Of a stretch of DNA of 64,000 nt, positions 1 through 14,657 are shown piece by piece (position 1 is the stretch's first letter; each line of letters begins with the position of its first letter). The stretch is from Sacculina carcini (lineage: Eukaryota > Arthropoda > Thecostraca > Sacculinidae), in the NCBI GenBank assembly GCA_916048095.2, contig OU696597.1, positions 1,775,042-1,839,041 of the forward strand, read 5' to 3'. The notes beneath the pieces are model-generated. The model was not told the origin of the DNA, did no database searches, and saw only the letters and a program-made list of their open reading frames with translations. The position numbers and the translations under genes are program-made.

Positions 1-303
1 TAATTCCTCTTTCTCTTAACATTAATATTTTCATCTGTCGTGCTCTGTTTCTGTCTCAATCGCTTCCATTTACTTCATCTTCTTGGTTTTCTGTCTATCT
101 CTTCTTTTTCATGTATATTGTCTTTTTTATGTGTCTTTTTTAAGCAGCACTTCTTTGATTCTCCGCTTCGCTCAAATTCATCTCCACACACACACACAGT
201 GTGTATATGTGTCTGTCTGTCTGTATTGTATTGTGTAGTTTTATCAATGCGAAACATATACTTGAATACGCAGGCATGTGATTGTACGGGAATGATTGTA
301 TGT

Positions 304-334
<31 letters not shown>

Positions 335-634
335 ATTTGTTGATTACCAAGAAATTGTTTTTCTAACGTCTTTCACTTTCTAACGTCCATACACTTTCCA
401 TTTGACCATTTTCATTGATTCTGTTGATATCTTTAATAATACTATTTCTTGAATATTATGTCTATATTTATGCCTGCCTGGTACATAATGTGTAAAGGTT
501 TTCTCTGTGTGTACTCACCGAGTTGTTCTACAGGATTTGAGCTTAAGCTCGAGCTGACCTGTCTCTCAACCCATCAATTTTACTTTTAAACTCTGATATT
601 TTTCACTTTCGACAATATCCGTGGATAGTTCATT

Positions 635-670
<36 letters not shown>

Positions 671-819
671 ACTTACGTGTATGTGTACGTGTATGTGTGT
701 GGGTAAGGGTGTACGTTTTTATTAGTGTGTGTTTGTTTATATGTATTTATTGGATTTTGTGTTTGTTTGTGTGTTACATAGTGTATAAAGGGGTTCTCTG
801 CGCGCGCGCGTGTGTGTGT

Positions 820-864
<45 letters not shown>

Positions 865-868
865 GCAG
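1..868 (+). other. XPO7 intron (5' end outside window)
   Basis: No exon is seen before 869. The stretch 510-640 resembles a degraded retroelement tail (ACTCACCGAGTTGTTC and following, ending in a TTCATTCA run). From 635 to 866 there is almost pure (TG)n that runs into the acceptor at 867-868. The (TG)n tract takes the place of a pyrimidine tract. Confidence 0.5.
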
Positions 869-3800
869 TGTGTTGCAGCTAATGAACGTGACCGATTCAC
901 AGCTACATCAGGGCGGCTGTGAGAAATTAGAATTGGCCATCATCAGCTTTTTCGAACAGTTCAGAAAAATCTACGTCGGCGATCAGGTGCTCTATGATCG
1001 ATTGATCCATTGATCTCTTATGATCCATGTATGGTCGCTCGATCCATCGATCTCTTATGATCCTTGTATAATTAATCGATCCGTCAATATCTTATGATCC
1101 TTGTATGATCGCTTGATCCATAGATCTCTTATGATCCTTGTATGATCGATTGATCCATTGATCTCTTATGATCATTGTATGATCGATTGATCCATCGTTC
1201 TCTTATTATTCTTGTATGATTGCTCGATTCATCGATCTCTTATGATCATTGTATGATCGATTGATCCATCGTTCTCTTATTATTCTTGTATGATCGCTCG
1301 ATTCATCGATATCTTATGATCATTGTATGATCGCTCGATTCATCGATCTCTTATGATCCTTGTATCATCGCTCGATCACATATGACAGGCAATTGGAACT
1401 TGGAAATTATTACTTGTATCGCCTCAAAATGGCGAATAACTGAATAAACTTCACTCGAGCTATGTATCTCGAAATTATATAAAATTAGCACGAGGTCCGA
1501 GGTTCGAATCCCGGCGGAGGAGAATTTCTCTGGGTGAATTCTATAATCCAACAGCCCCTATCCACCCAGCAGTAAATGATACCAGATATCAGTCATGTGT
1601 TGTGTCATGCATTCTGGGGAGGTGGTCCTCTCTAATACGTATTCCGTTCTTGTGACATCATAGCGTGGAGAGGGTCGGTTCTGCGGTGGCAGCGAGCTGC
1701 ACGGGACACACCTGTGTGTGTGTTTATAAGCTTCCACTTCTTCCCGTGTAGCAGCTGTCACTTGAGCAGCCTTTAACATTTACCATCCATCCTTTACCAT
1801 TGATTTGCCATTCAAACTTTGGTAATTACACTATTTCGATTAATCGTCTCTCCATCATTGTTATGGCATGTGTGCGCGTGCGTGTGTGTGTCCGTGTGTG
1901 TGTGTGTATGTGCGTGCTGCCAGGTGCAGAAAACCGCCAAGGTTTACAGTCGTTTGTCGGAAGTTGTCGGCATTTCGGACGATTCGGCTGTGCTCAGTGT
2001 TTTCATGCGAAAAATGTCAGTTTATTTGTCTTTTCATCTGTTTGTTTCTACTTTCTATTTCGATTTGTTTCGCTACTCGTGTTTCCGGCTTGGTATTCTT
2101 CTATTCTATTCTACTCTTCTCTCTAGCACACTAGCTCAAATATTATTGCCAGTAATTACTTATAGTATATTGGTTCTTCATCTTTTTCTCTCTCACTGAT
2201 TCTCCACTTCTTCTTAATACGAGCCATCTCTTCTTCATTTTCCACACACACAACACAGCGCTGATAAATTAAATAAATTCAGTTGTTACATCAAAGTAAA
2301 TGTGTCATTAGAGGTGATTAGAAACAAAAATAAAATAATTTGAATTGATAAAAACACACACATAGTTGTCCTGTTCTGTCCGACCTTTAGCTTCCCACCT
2401 GACAACTCTTCCATTCCCCACCAGACAGGGGAATTTCCCACACACACAGGTTACTGGATGCTAATTTAGAAGACAGTGTGTGTTTATCTGTGTGTGTATG
2501 CTTGTATATATGTGTGTGTCCGTTTGTGCATATATGTGTACATACACATGCGTATGTGTGTGTTTGCCTGTGTATATGTGTGTTCGTTTGTGTATGTGTG
2601 CCCATGTGTCTTGTATGTATGTGTGTGTGTGTGTGTAGATATGTCAGTTTGTTTATATGTGTCTGTGTGGCTTGTAGATATGTATTTTTGTGTGTGTCTG
2701 TGTGGTTTGTATATATGTCTGTGTATGTGTGTGTGTGTAGATATGTTCTTGTGTGTCCGTTTGTGTATATGTGTCTGTGTGTCTTGTATGTATGTGTGTG
2801 TGTGTGTGTGTGTGTGTTTGTGTAGATATGTCAGTTTGTGTATATGTGTCTGTGTGTCTTGTATATATGTATGTGCTTGTATGTATGTTTGTGTGTGTGT
2901 CTGTCAGCATCACCAACTTGAAGTACTGGTCTGCCAGCGAGAGAATCACATCCCGTACGCTTCTATTACTCGGCGAACTATCTGTTGGCTATAGCTGTGT
3001 GCGAAAATTGGTCAAACTAGAAGAAGTCCAGTTTCTACTGGCCAACCATACGGTATGTATGTCCGTCTGCTTGTGTGTGTATGTGTGTTTATAGCTGTGT
3101 GTGTGTGTGTGTGTGTGTGTGTATTTGTGTATTTGTGTGTGTGTGTGTGTGTTCCTTTGTCTTTTGTGTGTGTGTGTGTGTGTGTGTGTTTGTTTTCATG
3201 TCTTGTTCGTGTGTGTGTGTGTGTGTGTGTTTATAGCTGTGTGTGTGTGTGTATTTGTGTATATGTATGGATGTGATTTTGTCTGTGTTTGTGTGTGTGT
3301 TTTTGTGTTCCTTTGTTTCATGTCTTTTGTGTGTATGTGTGTGTGTGTTTGTTTTCATGTCTTGTTCGTATGTGTGTATGTGTGTTTATAGCTGTGTGTG
3401 TATTAGTGTATTTGTGTATATGTATGGATGTGCTTTTGTGTACGTGTGTGTGTTTTTTGTTTTCCTTTGTCTTTTGTTTGTGTGTGTGTGTGTGTGTGTG
3501 TTTGTTTTCATGTCTTGTTCGTATGTGTGTGTGTGTGTGTGTTTATAGCTGTGTATGTGTGTGTGTGTGTATTTGTGTATATGTATGGATGTGCTTTTGT
3601 GTGCGTGTGTGTGTGTGTTTTGTGTTCCTTTGTTACATGTCTTTTGTGTGTATGTGTGTGTGTGTGTGTTTGTTTTCATGTCTTGTTCGTATGTGTGTGT
3701 GTGTTTGTGTTTCTGTGTGTATGCTTGGCTGTGCTTTTGTGTCTGTTTTATGCCCTTTGTATGTATATGTGTGTGTGTGTGTAGTTGTGCATGTGTGTGT

Positions 3801-4156
3801 GTGTGTGTGTGTAGTTGTGCATATGTATGACTGTGTTTGTGTGTTCCTTTGTTTCATGTCTTTTGTTTGTATGTATGTGTGTTTGTGTTTATGTGTATTT
3901 GTGTGTATGTTTGGCTGTGTTTTTGTGTGTGTGTGTATGTCTGTTTGCTACATGTCTTTTGTGTGTGTGTGTGTGTGTGTTTCATATCTTGTGTGTGTGT
4001 GTGTGTGTTTCATTTCTTGTGTGTGAGTGTGTGTGTGTGTGTGTTTCATGTCTTGTGTGTGTGTGTGTGTGTGTGTTTCATATCTTGTGTGTGTGTGTGT
4101 ATTTGTGTTTCATATCTTGTGTGTGTGTGTGTGTGTGTGTATTTGTGTTTCATATC

Positions 4157-4192
<36 letters not shown>

Positions 4193-5919
4193 TTCATATC
4201 TTGTGTGTGTATGTTTCATATCTTGTGTGTGTTTGTTTCATATCTTGTGTGTGGTTGTATTTATATGTGTGCATTGGTGCTACAGAGTGAGCAGTTTCCA
4301 TTTCTGGGCGGCGCTGTGGCCGCCAAACAGATGAAATGTCGCACGGTCTTCTACACAGCTCTCGGTCGACTTTTGATGGCCGAACTGGCCGAGGACGATG
4401 ATAAATTCGACACATTCATTCAGCCTCTCTCCGCTGCCTTCAACTCAGTCGGAACGGTGATGTCCGCCGATCCCAATTGCTTCCAGGTGCCTTGTCTATT
4501 CCTAGTCGTCTTGTCTATTTTTCGTCGTCTTGTCTATTCTTAGTCGTCTTGCCTATTTTTCGTCGTCTTTTCTGTGTTTCGTCGTCTTGTCTATTTTTCG
4601 TCGTCTTGTCTATTTTCGTCGTATTTTCTGTGTTTCGTCGTCTTGTCTATTTTTCGTCGTCTTGTCTATTCTCAGTCGTCTTGTCTATTTTTCGTTGTCT
4701 TGTCTATTCTTCGTTGTCTTGTCTATTTTTCGTCGTCTTGTCTATTCTCAGTCGTCTTGTCTATTTTTCGTTGTCTTGTCTATTCTTCGTTGTCTTGTCT
4801 ATTTTTCATCGTCTTGTGTATTTTTCGTCGTATTGTCTATTCGTTTTTTGTCCATGCTGTATTTTATATCTTACTTATTCTTCGTCGTATTGTCTATTTG
4901 TTATCTTGCCTATTATTCGTCATCTTGTTGTATTTTATATCTTGTCTATTATTCGTCATCTTGTCTATTTCATGTCTTGTTTATCTGTTATCTTGTCTTG
5001 TCGTTAACTTGTCCACTTTATATCTTGTATATTCGTAGTCTTGTCTATATTCTCCATATTGTCTATTTGTCATCTTGTATATTGTGTGTATCTTTAATTT
5101 TGTCTATTTGTGTTTCCAGGTGTCTTGTCTGTTTTTCGTCCTCTTGTCTATTCGTTATTTTGTCTATGTTGTATTTTATATCTTGTTTATTCTTCGTCGT
5201 ATTCATCATCTTATTTATTACATGTCTTGTTTATTCGTTATCTTGTCTACTTTATATCTTGTCTATATTCTCCATATTGTCTATTCTTCATCTTGTCTAT
5301 TGTGTGTATGTTTCATTTTGTCTATTTGTATTTATTTGTGTTTCATTATCATAGACATCATTTTGTCTATTCGTGTTTCCAGGTGTCTTGTCTATTTTCC
5401 GTCGTCTTGTCTATTCTTAGTCGTCTTGTCTATTCTCGTTGTATTGCCTATTCTCGTTGTATTGTCTATTTGTTATCTTGTCTATTTGTCATCTTGTCTA
5501 TATTCTCCATCTTGTCTATTCATCATCTTGTCTTATTGTATGTATATTTCATCGCAGCGCGACGACACCAAGAAGGCATTGATCGGGCTGGCTCGAGACT
5601 TGCGCGGCCTGGCGTTCGCCTTCAACACAAAACAATCCTACATGCAGCTATTCGGCTGGCTGCATCCAGCCTACACCGAACTGCTGCAGCGAGCTGTTCA
5701 GCTGTGGAGCTGTGACAATCAGCTGACCACGCCTGTGCTCAAACTATTCGCCGAACTCACGCTTAATCGCTCACAGAGGCTACAGTTCGATGTGTCTTCA
5801 CCGAACGGCATTTTGCTCTTTCGAGAAATGTCCAAGCTACTGTGTACATTCGGTACACATTCTCACACTCACACACACACACATTCGGTACACATTCTCA
5901 CACACATTCGGTACACATT

Positions 5920-5960
<41 letters not shown>

Positions 5961-6204
5961 TTGGTACACATTCACACTCTCACACACATTCGGTACACAT
6001 TCTCACACATTCTAACACACACACACATACATTCGGTACACATTTTCACACTCACACATTTGGTACACATTGTCACACACTCTTTATTTTTCTCGCTCTC
6101 TCTTCTTCTGTGTATGTATATATGTCCTTATGTGTGCGTGTTTGTGTATGCCTGTGTATGTGTATGGTTGTGTCTTCTGTGTGAGTGAGTTTCTGTGTGG
6201 GTGT

Positions 6205-6250
<46 letters not shown>

Positions 6251-6486
6251 ACGTGTGTATGGATGTGTTTGCGTGTATTTGCATGTTTGTTTCATGTCTT
6301 GTGTGTGTGTTTTTGTACGTGTGTGTGTGTGTGTTTTTGTACGTGTGTGTGTGTGTGTGTGTTTGTACGTGTGTGTGTGTGTGTTTTTACGTGTGTGTGT
6401 GTGTTTGTACGTGTGTGTGTGTGTGTGTGTTTTTGTACGTGTGTGTGTGTGTGTTTTTGTACGTGTGTGTGTGTGTGTGTGTTTGT

Positions 6487-6534
<48 letters not shown>

Positions 6535-8280
6535 TTCTATACTTGTATGTGTGTGTGTGTGTGTTTGTATACTTGTACGTGTGTATGTGTGTGTGTGTGT
6601 GTGTTTGTATACTTTTACGTCTGCATGTGTGTGTGTGTGTGTGTATTTGTATGTTTCTGTGTATGTGTGTGTGTGTGTGTTTGTATACTTGTACGTGTGT
6701 GTGTATATTTGTATACTTGTACGTGTGTATGTGTATGTGTGTGTGTATTTCTATACTTTTACGTGTGTGTGTGTGTGTGTGTGTGTGTTTGTATACTTGT
6801 ACGTGTGTATGTGTGTGTGTGTGTGGGTATTTGTTAATCACAGGCGAGCGAATGCTCACGTTGACTGATGTGCCCAAAGATCGTGTCTACTCGATGCGGC
6901 TCAAGGGCGTGTGTGTTGGCTTTACCATGCTGAAAGCGGCACTGTGTGGCAACTATGTGAACTTCGGCGCGTTTCGGCTGTACGGCGACCAGGCACTCGA
7001 CGACGCACTGCAGATGTTCGTCAAATTCATGTTGTCCATTCCTCAGGCCGATTTACTGGTACGTATTCAGAATGTTTATTCAGAATGTGTATCCAGAATG
7101 TGTATTCAGAATGTGTATTCAGAATGTGTATACAGAATGTGTATTATGAATGTGTATTCAGAATGTGTATTCAGAATGTGTATTCAGAATGTGTACAGAA
7201 TGTGTATACAGAATGTGTATACAGAATGTGTATTCAGAATGTGTATTCTAAATGTGTATTCAGAATGTATACTCAGAATGTATACTCAGAATGTGTATAC
7301 AGAATGTGTATACAGAATGTGTATACAGAATGTGTATTCAGAATGTGTATACAGAATGTGTATTCAGAATGTGTATACAGAATGTGTATTCAGAATGTGT
7401 ATACAAAATGTGTATACAGAATGTGTATTCAGAATGTGTATACAGAATGTGTATTCAGAATGTGTATACAGAATGTGTATTCAGAATGTATACTCAGAAT
7501 GTGTATTCAGAATGTTTATTCATAATGTATACAGAATGCATACATTATGAATGGACACATTCTGAATGTGTATACAGAATGTTTATTCAGAATGTGTATT
7601 CAGAATGTGTATGCAGAATGTGTATTCAGAATGTGTATTCAGAATGTGTATACAGAATGCATACATTCTGAATTTCATTGTTGTCACTTATTAAATCATA
7701 CGTTTATTTTTTGTTGATTGTTGTTATTTATTGAGCAATGTGGGCGGATTGTGACATTATGCAGTGTTATCGGATGAATTGTTTATTGTTATTTATTTAT
7801 TATTTACGTTTCAAACTTTCTTTCTATCTGTACATATCTGTTTGGTTAGCTTCCAGTACACATGGGGTCACCGCACACACAGGGTGATAATAGTGCACTT
7901 GCACACTCTTCCCCCATACTACTGTATTTACCTGTGTAATTAATAATAATTATAACAATAAACGTATTGAAAGATGTTCGAGTGAAAATAGCGATATGTG
8001 TTTAGGTATTTAAGCTTGTGTGTGCGTGTGTATATTGATATATATGTGTGCTTATATGTGTCTGTATGTGTGTGTTTGTTTGTGTATTAGTTTATGTGTA
8101 AGTTTGTGTGTGTGTGTGTGTGTATTTATGCTCGTGTGTGTTTGTATGTATTCATTCATTAATTCATTCATTAGCATTTATTGCACTCCAATCAATTGGC
8201 TATTCTGTGCAAAACATAACATAATTATACTGCACAATATGACATAAAAACACACTTATAAACCACACACACGCACTCAG

Positions 8281-8312
<32 letters not shown>

Positions 8313-8395
8313 CATACTAACACTCACACGTCTCAAAAGTAAGATATATAAACATCAGTATGCATATGTATGCTCTTGTGTGTATGTGTGTGTCT

Positions 8396-8426
<31 letters not shown>

Positions 8427-11400
8427 AGGATTATCCCAAATTATCCCAGGCCTACTATGTCTTGTTGGAGTGTGTGTGTCAAGATCATATGGCTTTTATG
8501 ACTTCTCTCGGGCCGCAAGTGTTTCTCTTCGTGTTCGCCACAATCTCTGATGGTCTTCAGGCGTTAGGTGGGAATATCGATCACTTTACAGGTACGATGT
8601 GTATTTGTATGTCCGTCTGCGTGTGCGTGTGCGTGTCTGCCTGTCCGTCGTGGCCCGCTTGCAAAATACACTCCGTCCGTTCGTCGGTTTGTCCGTTTAT
8701 CCGGCCTTGTGGTCGGTCGGATTTTCGTTTCTAGTTGGGTTTGTATGTTGTGTCGTGTTTTTTTCAGCGGCTGTTTGTTTTGTTTTCGTCTGTTTGTTTT
8801 TTCCTAGTTAATTATTTATTATATTGTGTTTGATTGGCAACCTACATTCTAGCTCGTTGGCTTCCAAACATTTTTCAGCTTGCTACGCAATTTAGCATGT
8901 TACCACTTTCACAAAATGAGGTCAACATTTATATAACACAAACTGAAACACTAAATATAATTTCTTTTTTATTGTATTAGTATATTTTGCATCTCTAATA
9001 TTTGATCTGAAAAATTCTTGGCATTTTTCTGCCGGCTTTCCATTACCCCCCCAGACAAATTGTTCAAATACCCCCCAAGGGGTAAATTACCCCAGGCATT
9101 GTGAGCCAGTGTCCTAGAAATCTCGTATTTGGCAATGTCTGGTTTTCGTCATAATTATTGTATTTATCGCTTGTTGTTTGCCACATCAGTTTTGTTTTGC
9201 TTTTTCTAACAGTGTTCTAGCTTGCGAGTAGCTCAGTGGTTAGAGTATTGCACTATTTTGTATCAGAGCTGGCACTGCGGTTCGAATCCCGGCAGGGGGT
9301 TAATTTTTCAACAAGCCCGCATATGTACCGCATAATTATCAGACAGTAGATTTGGCTCGTAGCGGGGTGTGACATATATTCTCAACACAATGGCATATAA
9401 GTGGCAGCTGCTACACGGAAAGAAGTCGAAGCTTATGAACACACACACAGGTGTGTCCCGTGCAGCTCGCTGTCACCGCAGAACCGACCCTCTCCACGCT
9501 ATGACACCACAAGGACGGAAGACGTATTAGAGAGGACCACCTCCCCAGAATGCATGACACAATACATGACTGATATCTGGTACCATCATTTACTGCTGGG
9601 TGGACAGGGACTGTTGGCTTATAGAATTCGCCCAATGAAATTATTCTCCGCCGGGATTTGAACCACGGACCTCCTGCTTGTGAGGCGGTTGTTCTACCAC
9701 TACACTACCGAGTCCAATAACAGCATACACCTACAACGCTATTTAATATAAATGAAGCGATGCGGTGTTCATGTTAATTATTGTTCGTAGGACATTTTTA
9801 CGCCATTCTATACCGTTAATTTATTCATTCTTTGTTGCTGAAAATATTTTCATATATCGTATATTAAAAGTAATAATATTTCTTTTTTTTGCGTAGACAC
9901 TGCATGTGTGTGTGTTTGTTAGTTTTTTTATATTGGATTTCCACACTTGACAAAACATTCATCAAGTGGCCATATAGATCAGTAAATTTTCATATCATTT
10001 GTGTCAATTAATATGTGTCATAGTTCAGGGGTTCTCAACCTCAAGTAATACATGCCATAGATTATAGACAATTACTCTCCAAAGAATTTTACGTTATTGA
10101 CTGTCGCCCAGGCCAACTTTTCGTTACTGCCTTTCGTTTCAGTTACAGTAATTGTTTGTCGCCCAAGTTAATTTTACGTAACTGTTTGTCGCCTCGGTTA
10201 AACTAATCAGCATATACCCTGGTTGTTTCTGAATTATTTCCAAATAAAAATTGCGGAATTGTCGCTAGTACATAATGTCCTATGTGTGTGTGTCTGTATG
10301 TATGTGTGTGTGTGTGTGTGTGTGTCTGTATGTATGTGTGTGTGGGTGGGTGTAGATACGATGGTGTGTACGGGATGTTGTACAACTTTGGACAATATTG
10401 TCACATTCGCCTTCAAACAGCTCTCGCAGAAAGGTATGTCAATGTGTGTGTGTGTGTGTGTGTGTGTCTTACCGAGATGTAGTCAGCAGGAAAGAGTAAA
10501 AAACTCGTCAGGGATAACTTTCCCGTCTGCCAATTTTCGTACATTTCTTTGAAACCTTTCATGGTTATTTGGTTTTTACGTTTGCCAGTAATTAATACTT
10601 CAGTGTATTATACTTCTATAAGTAAACCTGAATTTTTCCACATCTCTATAGTTGTATTTTTGTAAAAATTTTCCATAGTGTGCTTTTTCTCTTTTTGGAC
10701 GATGATAATTTGTGTCATTGTGGATATCTTCCCTGCCGGTCAAGATTTTCAAAATCATTAAATCTATTCGTTCCCTTCTTTCGTCCAATTTACTGACACT
10801 GATTTCAACTTTCCAAGTCTCTTTGTCGTGTCTGCAAGACTTTGCAATTCGCCGATTGCTTTTGTCTCCAAAAGAAGCATCATTGTGATGGAAAATATTA
10901 CTGAAACATGAATATCAAGTGCTTGGTCTTAATACTCTGTACTCTGTTGGACTCGGTGGTGTAGTGGATAGCACATCCGCCTCACAAGCAGGAGGTCCGT
11001 GGTTCAAATCCCGGCGGAGGAGAATTTCATTGGACGACTTGTATAATCCAACAGCCCCCGATTAGAATTGTGTTGGATTAGATTAAAATATAATGACATG
11101 CATTTAGGACAATAAAGCATCATTTACAGTGGTAATAAATTGTAATGTCCATGATTTTGGTGGGGCTTATGGGGGGGGCATAGTTTGGGGGTGGAGAGAT
11201 AATGATTTATGAATATGATGTTTTGTCAAGCATTGAAACGATCAGATGCGATACGACTTCAATAAACACTGGGAGATCAAATTGTGTTGTTGCGAGAATA
11301 CAGAGAGAGATATGATTGGAAATGAGCTAGACAACATAGAACTCATATATTGAGTGTCAGCATCAGATATTATTATGATTATTATATAAACATTTACTTG

Positions 11401-14400
11401 ACTTCTATGTTTCTGATAATACCACCAATCCGAGTGTGATCTACAAGTGTGTTGATTAACCGTCGGAAAATTGCAATCAACTGCAAAGTGATTGCAATGC
11501 AGATACTCAAATAGATTATGTTCATTAATACTCCGATTGTAAAGAAGATTTCATAATTCCCGTATGAACTGTGCCAAACATTCCAGTATTACAAATAACA
11601 TGCTGCATTTTTGTTCATTAAACGGCGCAAACGGTCTCCGTTAAACGGTGTCCGTTACAATTGCAGTCTTATCTATGCGTGCATTGCATTTTCCTCGTTG
11701 CATCGTGGCATATTGCATGCTGCAACATCCGCTGAGTTTCACGGCACGAAACAGGGCTTGCCAATCACAAATCTACACAGAGATCAGTTAGGCGAGTAAT
11801 AATCTTTTTGTTTGGCCATTACTAAGCTGGCATATGCCGGGGCCTTGAAATGCTTGAAGACTTATTTTAACATGTCTATTTGACTTATTTCAACTCAAAT
11901 ATAATTGTTGAGAAATGTGAATTGATGGAAGGACTGAGGAAATTATGTAAAAAGACAAGTATTTCGACCCTAGATTCATTCTTATACTTGATTTAATTTC
12001 TATTTGTGTAAATATATCAACGTAATCTGAATTTTCAACTGTTTTAGCATTCAATGTGACGATGTTCGGTCGTGTTTTGTTCGCGCATTGATTCATCTTC
12101 TAGTGTTTGTTAGTGTTTGTGTGTGTGTGTGTTTTCATCGTGTTTTCATCGTGTTGATTTTGGCAGTAATAAGTGAATAGTTCGTATTCCCCGCCTTCCA
12201 GATGTCATGGCTATCTTTGATGTGTTTTCATTGTGTTTTGGTTTGTGATATAGGGCGGAATTTTGTTCCAATCGTTGATGCTTTTGTTTGTAAATCTATA
12301 TTTATCTGTATATATCTCTTTTAATCCGATTCTGAATAGGTTTTTTGTTATTTCATCGTATATAGATATTGCCGATTTGGATAAATTTTCCTAATCAATA
12401 TGTTCTTTTCCTGTTAGGCATTTCAATATCATAATTATATCTCTCCTTTTTCGTTCTTTATTCCAATGTAGTCTATTTTTGGTTTTCCCCAATCTTTCCT
12501 GATTGTTCAACTCTTGCATTTGGTAAGAGACTTTTGTACTTTTTCATTTTCTTTGTACCTTTCGTCCTTTTGTACCCTTTGGTACCTTTTCATCCTTTTG
12601 TACCTTTTCATCTTTTTGTACCTGTTCATCCTTTTGTATCTTTTCATCCTTTGGTACCTTTTCATCCTTTTGCACCTTTTTTGAATCATTTCGTACCTTT
12701 TCATCCTTTCGTACCTGTTCATCCTTTCGTACCTTTTCATCCTTTCGTACCTTTTTATCCTGTTCATCTTTTCGTACGTTTTCATCCTTTTGTACCTTTT
12801 TATCCTTTCGTACCTTTTCATCCTCTTATACCTTTTATACCTGTTCATCCTTTTATACCTTGTCATCTTCTCTTCATGTATGTGTGTCAGGTAAGAAGAA
12901 AGTGTGCGGTGGGGACGCTGTGTTGCAAATTATCGAGCGACAGCCCGAGGTTCTGCAACAGCTTCTGGCCACTGTGCTCAATATTGTCATGATGGAAGAC
13001 GGTCGTAACCAGTGGTCCATGTCTCGTCCTCTACTGGGACTCATCCTACTCAACGAAGAGGTCTATTATTACTAGGGCTGTCAAAAGTTGATAAAGTTAC
13101 TTTTTCACCTAAAGGTCACTTTTTCATAAGCTATCTAAAACTGCATGCGAAAGTTATGTACGATAATTAGTAAGAAGTTATTAGGTTACCAAATGTTACT
13201 TTTTCATTGTTAGGTTACTTTAGTTGCTTTTAGGTTACTTTTTCTCGAAAATAAAGTTACTTTTTCCTTATTTTTAGGTTACTTTTTTGACAGCCCTAAT
13301 TATTGCCCACGTTGTTCAGCGAGAAAATTACAAAGGGAAAACAGTAGAAGCCGCGTAAATCATAAATAATGTAGATATTTATGTAGTAGAGAAGATGTGT
13401 ATATTTTTAATTGCGTGCAAACAATATTACAAATACCAGTATTTTGTTGTTGTGTTATCGCATGTTCCAGTTTAAGATTACGTAAAATATTGTTGATGCT
13501 TACTTCTGGAACTTGCTCCTAAATTGTCTCTGCACTTTTGTCCCTGTTGTACTCCGTGGTGTAGTGGTTAGCACACCCGCCTCACAAGCGAGAGGTCCGT
13601 GGTTCGAAACCCGGCGGAGGAGAACTTTATTTGGGTGAATTCTATAATCCAACAGTCCCTGTTCACCCAGCAGTAAATGATGGTACCAGATATCAGTCAT
13701 GTGTTGTGTCATACATTCTGGGGAGGTGGTCCTCTCTAATACGTCTTCCGTTCTTGTGGCGTCATAGCGTGGAGAGGGTTGGTTCTGCGGTGACAGCGAG
13801 CTGCACGGGACACACCTGTGTGTTCATAAGCTTCGACTTCTTCCCGTGTAGCAGCTGTCACTTGAGGTCTTCAACCTTTAAGGGGGAATACATTGTTTGA
13901 CCACCCTAAGTATATACTGCTCAATCGAAGAGGTATATTTCAGCGACATGCCGCTTTATTTTCGAGTATGTGTATGTATGTATGTATGTGTGTATGTTTG
14001 TATATATATTTGTGTGCTTGTGTGTGTGTGTGTATATATTTGTGTGTGTGTGTATATTTGTGTGTATTTATGTGTTCATGTGTGTGTGTATGTATTTATA
14101 TTTATTTAAATTGTTTTGTATTGTCAGTATTTCGGCGTGTTACGTGATCAAATAGTGGCCAATTGTCGTGTGGAGCGACAGGCTGTTGTGCGCGGCGCAT
14201 TCGTCGCACTAATGGACGGCGTTGAGTGCAACTTGCTGGTTAAAAACCGCGACCGGTGGGCACAACGTATATAAATTAAATATAACACAAACAATATAGT
14301 CCAGTGGTTCGCAACCTGTGTGTGTGGGAAATTCCCCTGTCTGGTGGGGAATGGAAGAGTTGTCAAGTGGGAAGCTAAAGGTCGGACAGAACAGGACAAC

Positions 14401-14624
14401 TATGTGTGTGTTTTTATCAATTAAAATTAGTTTATTTTTGTTTCTAATCACCTCTAATGACACATTTACTTTGATGTAACAACTGAATTTATTGAATTTA
14501 TCAGCGCTGTTATGTGTGGAAAATGAAGAAGAGATGGCTCATTAAGAAGTGGAGAATCAGTGTGTTTGTGTTTGTGTTGTATTTCTTCAACCCACACTTT
14601 AATATCCTAAATATGTGACGTTGA

Positions 14625-14657
<33 letters not shown>

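Noticed and set aside
2476..6868. Long Cys/Val-rich open frames on the plus strand and Thr/His-rich frames on the minus strand
   Set aside because: Translations of (TG)n/(CA)n arrays; no stop codons arise in these repeats, so openness means nothing.
13550..13625. Possible functional tRNA-Val gene
   Set aside because: Head belongs to a repeated SINE with the full body attached; acceptor-stem pairing is poor.
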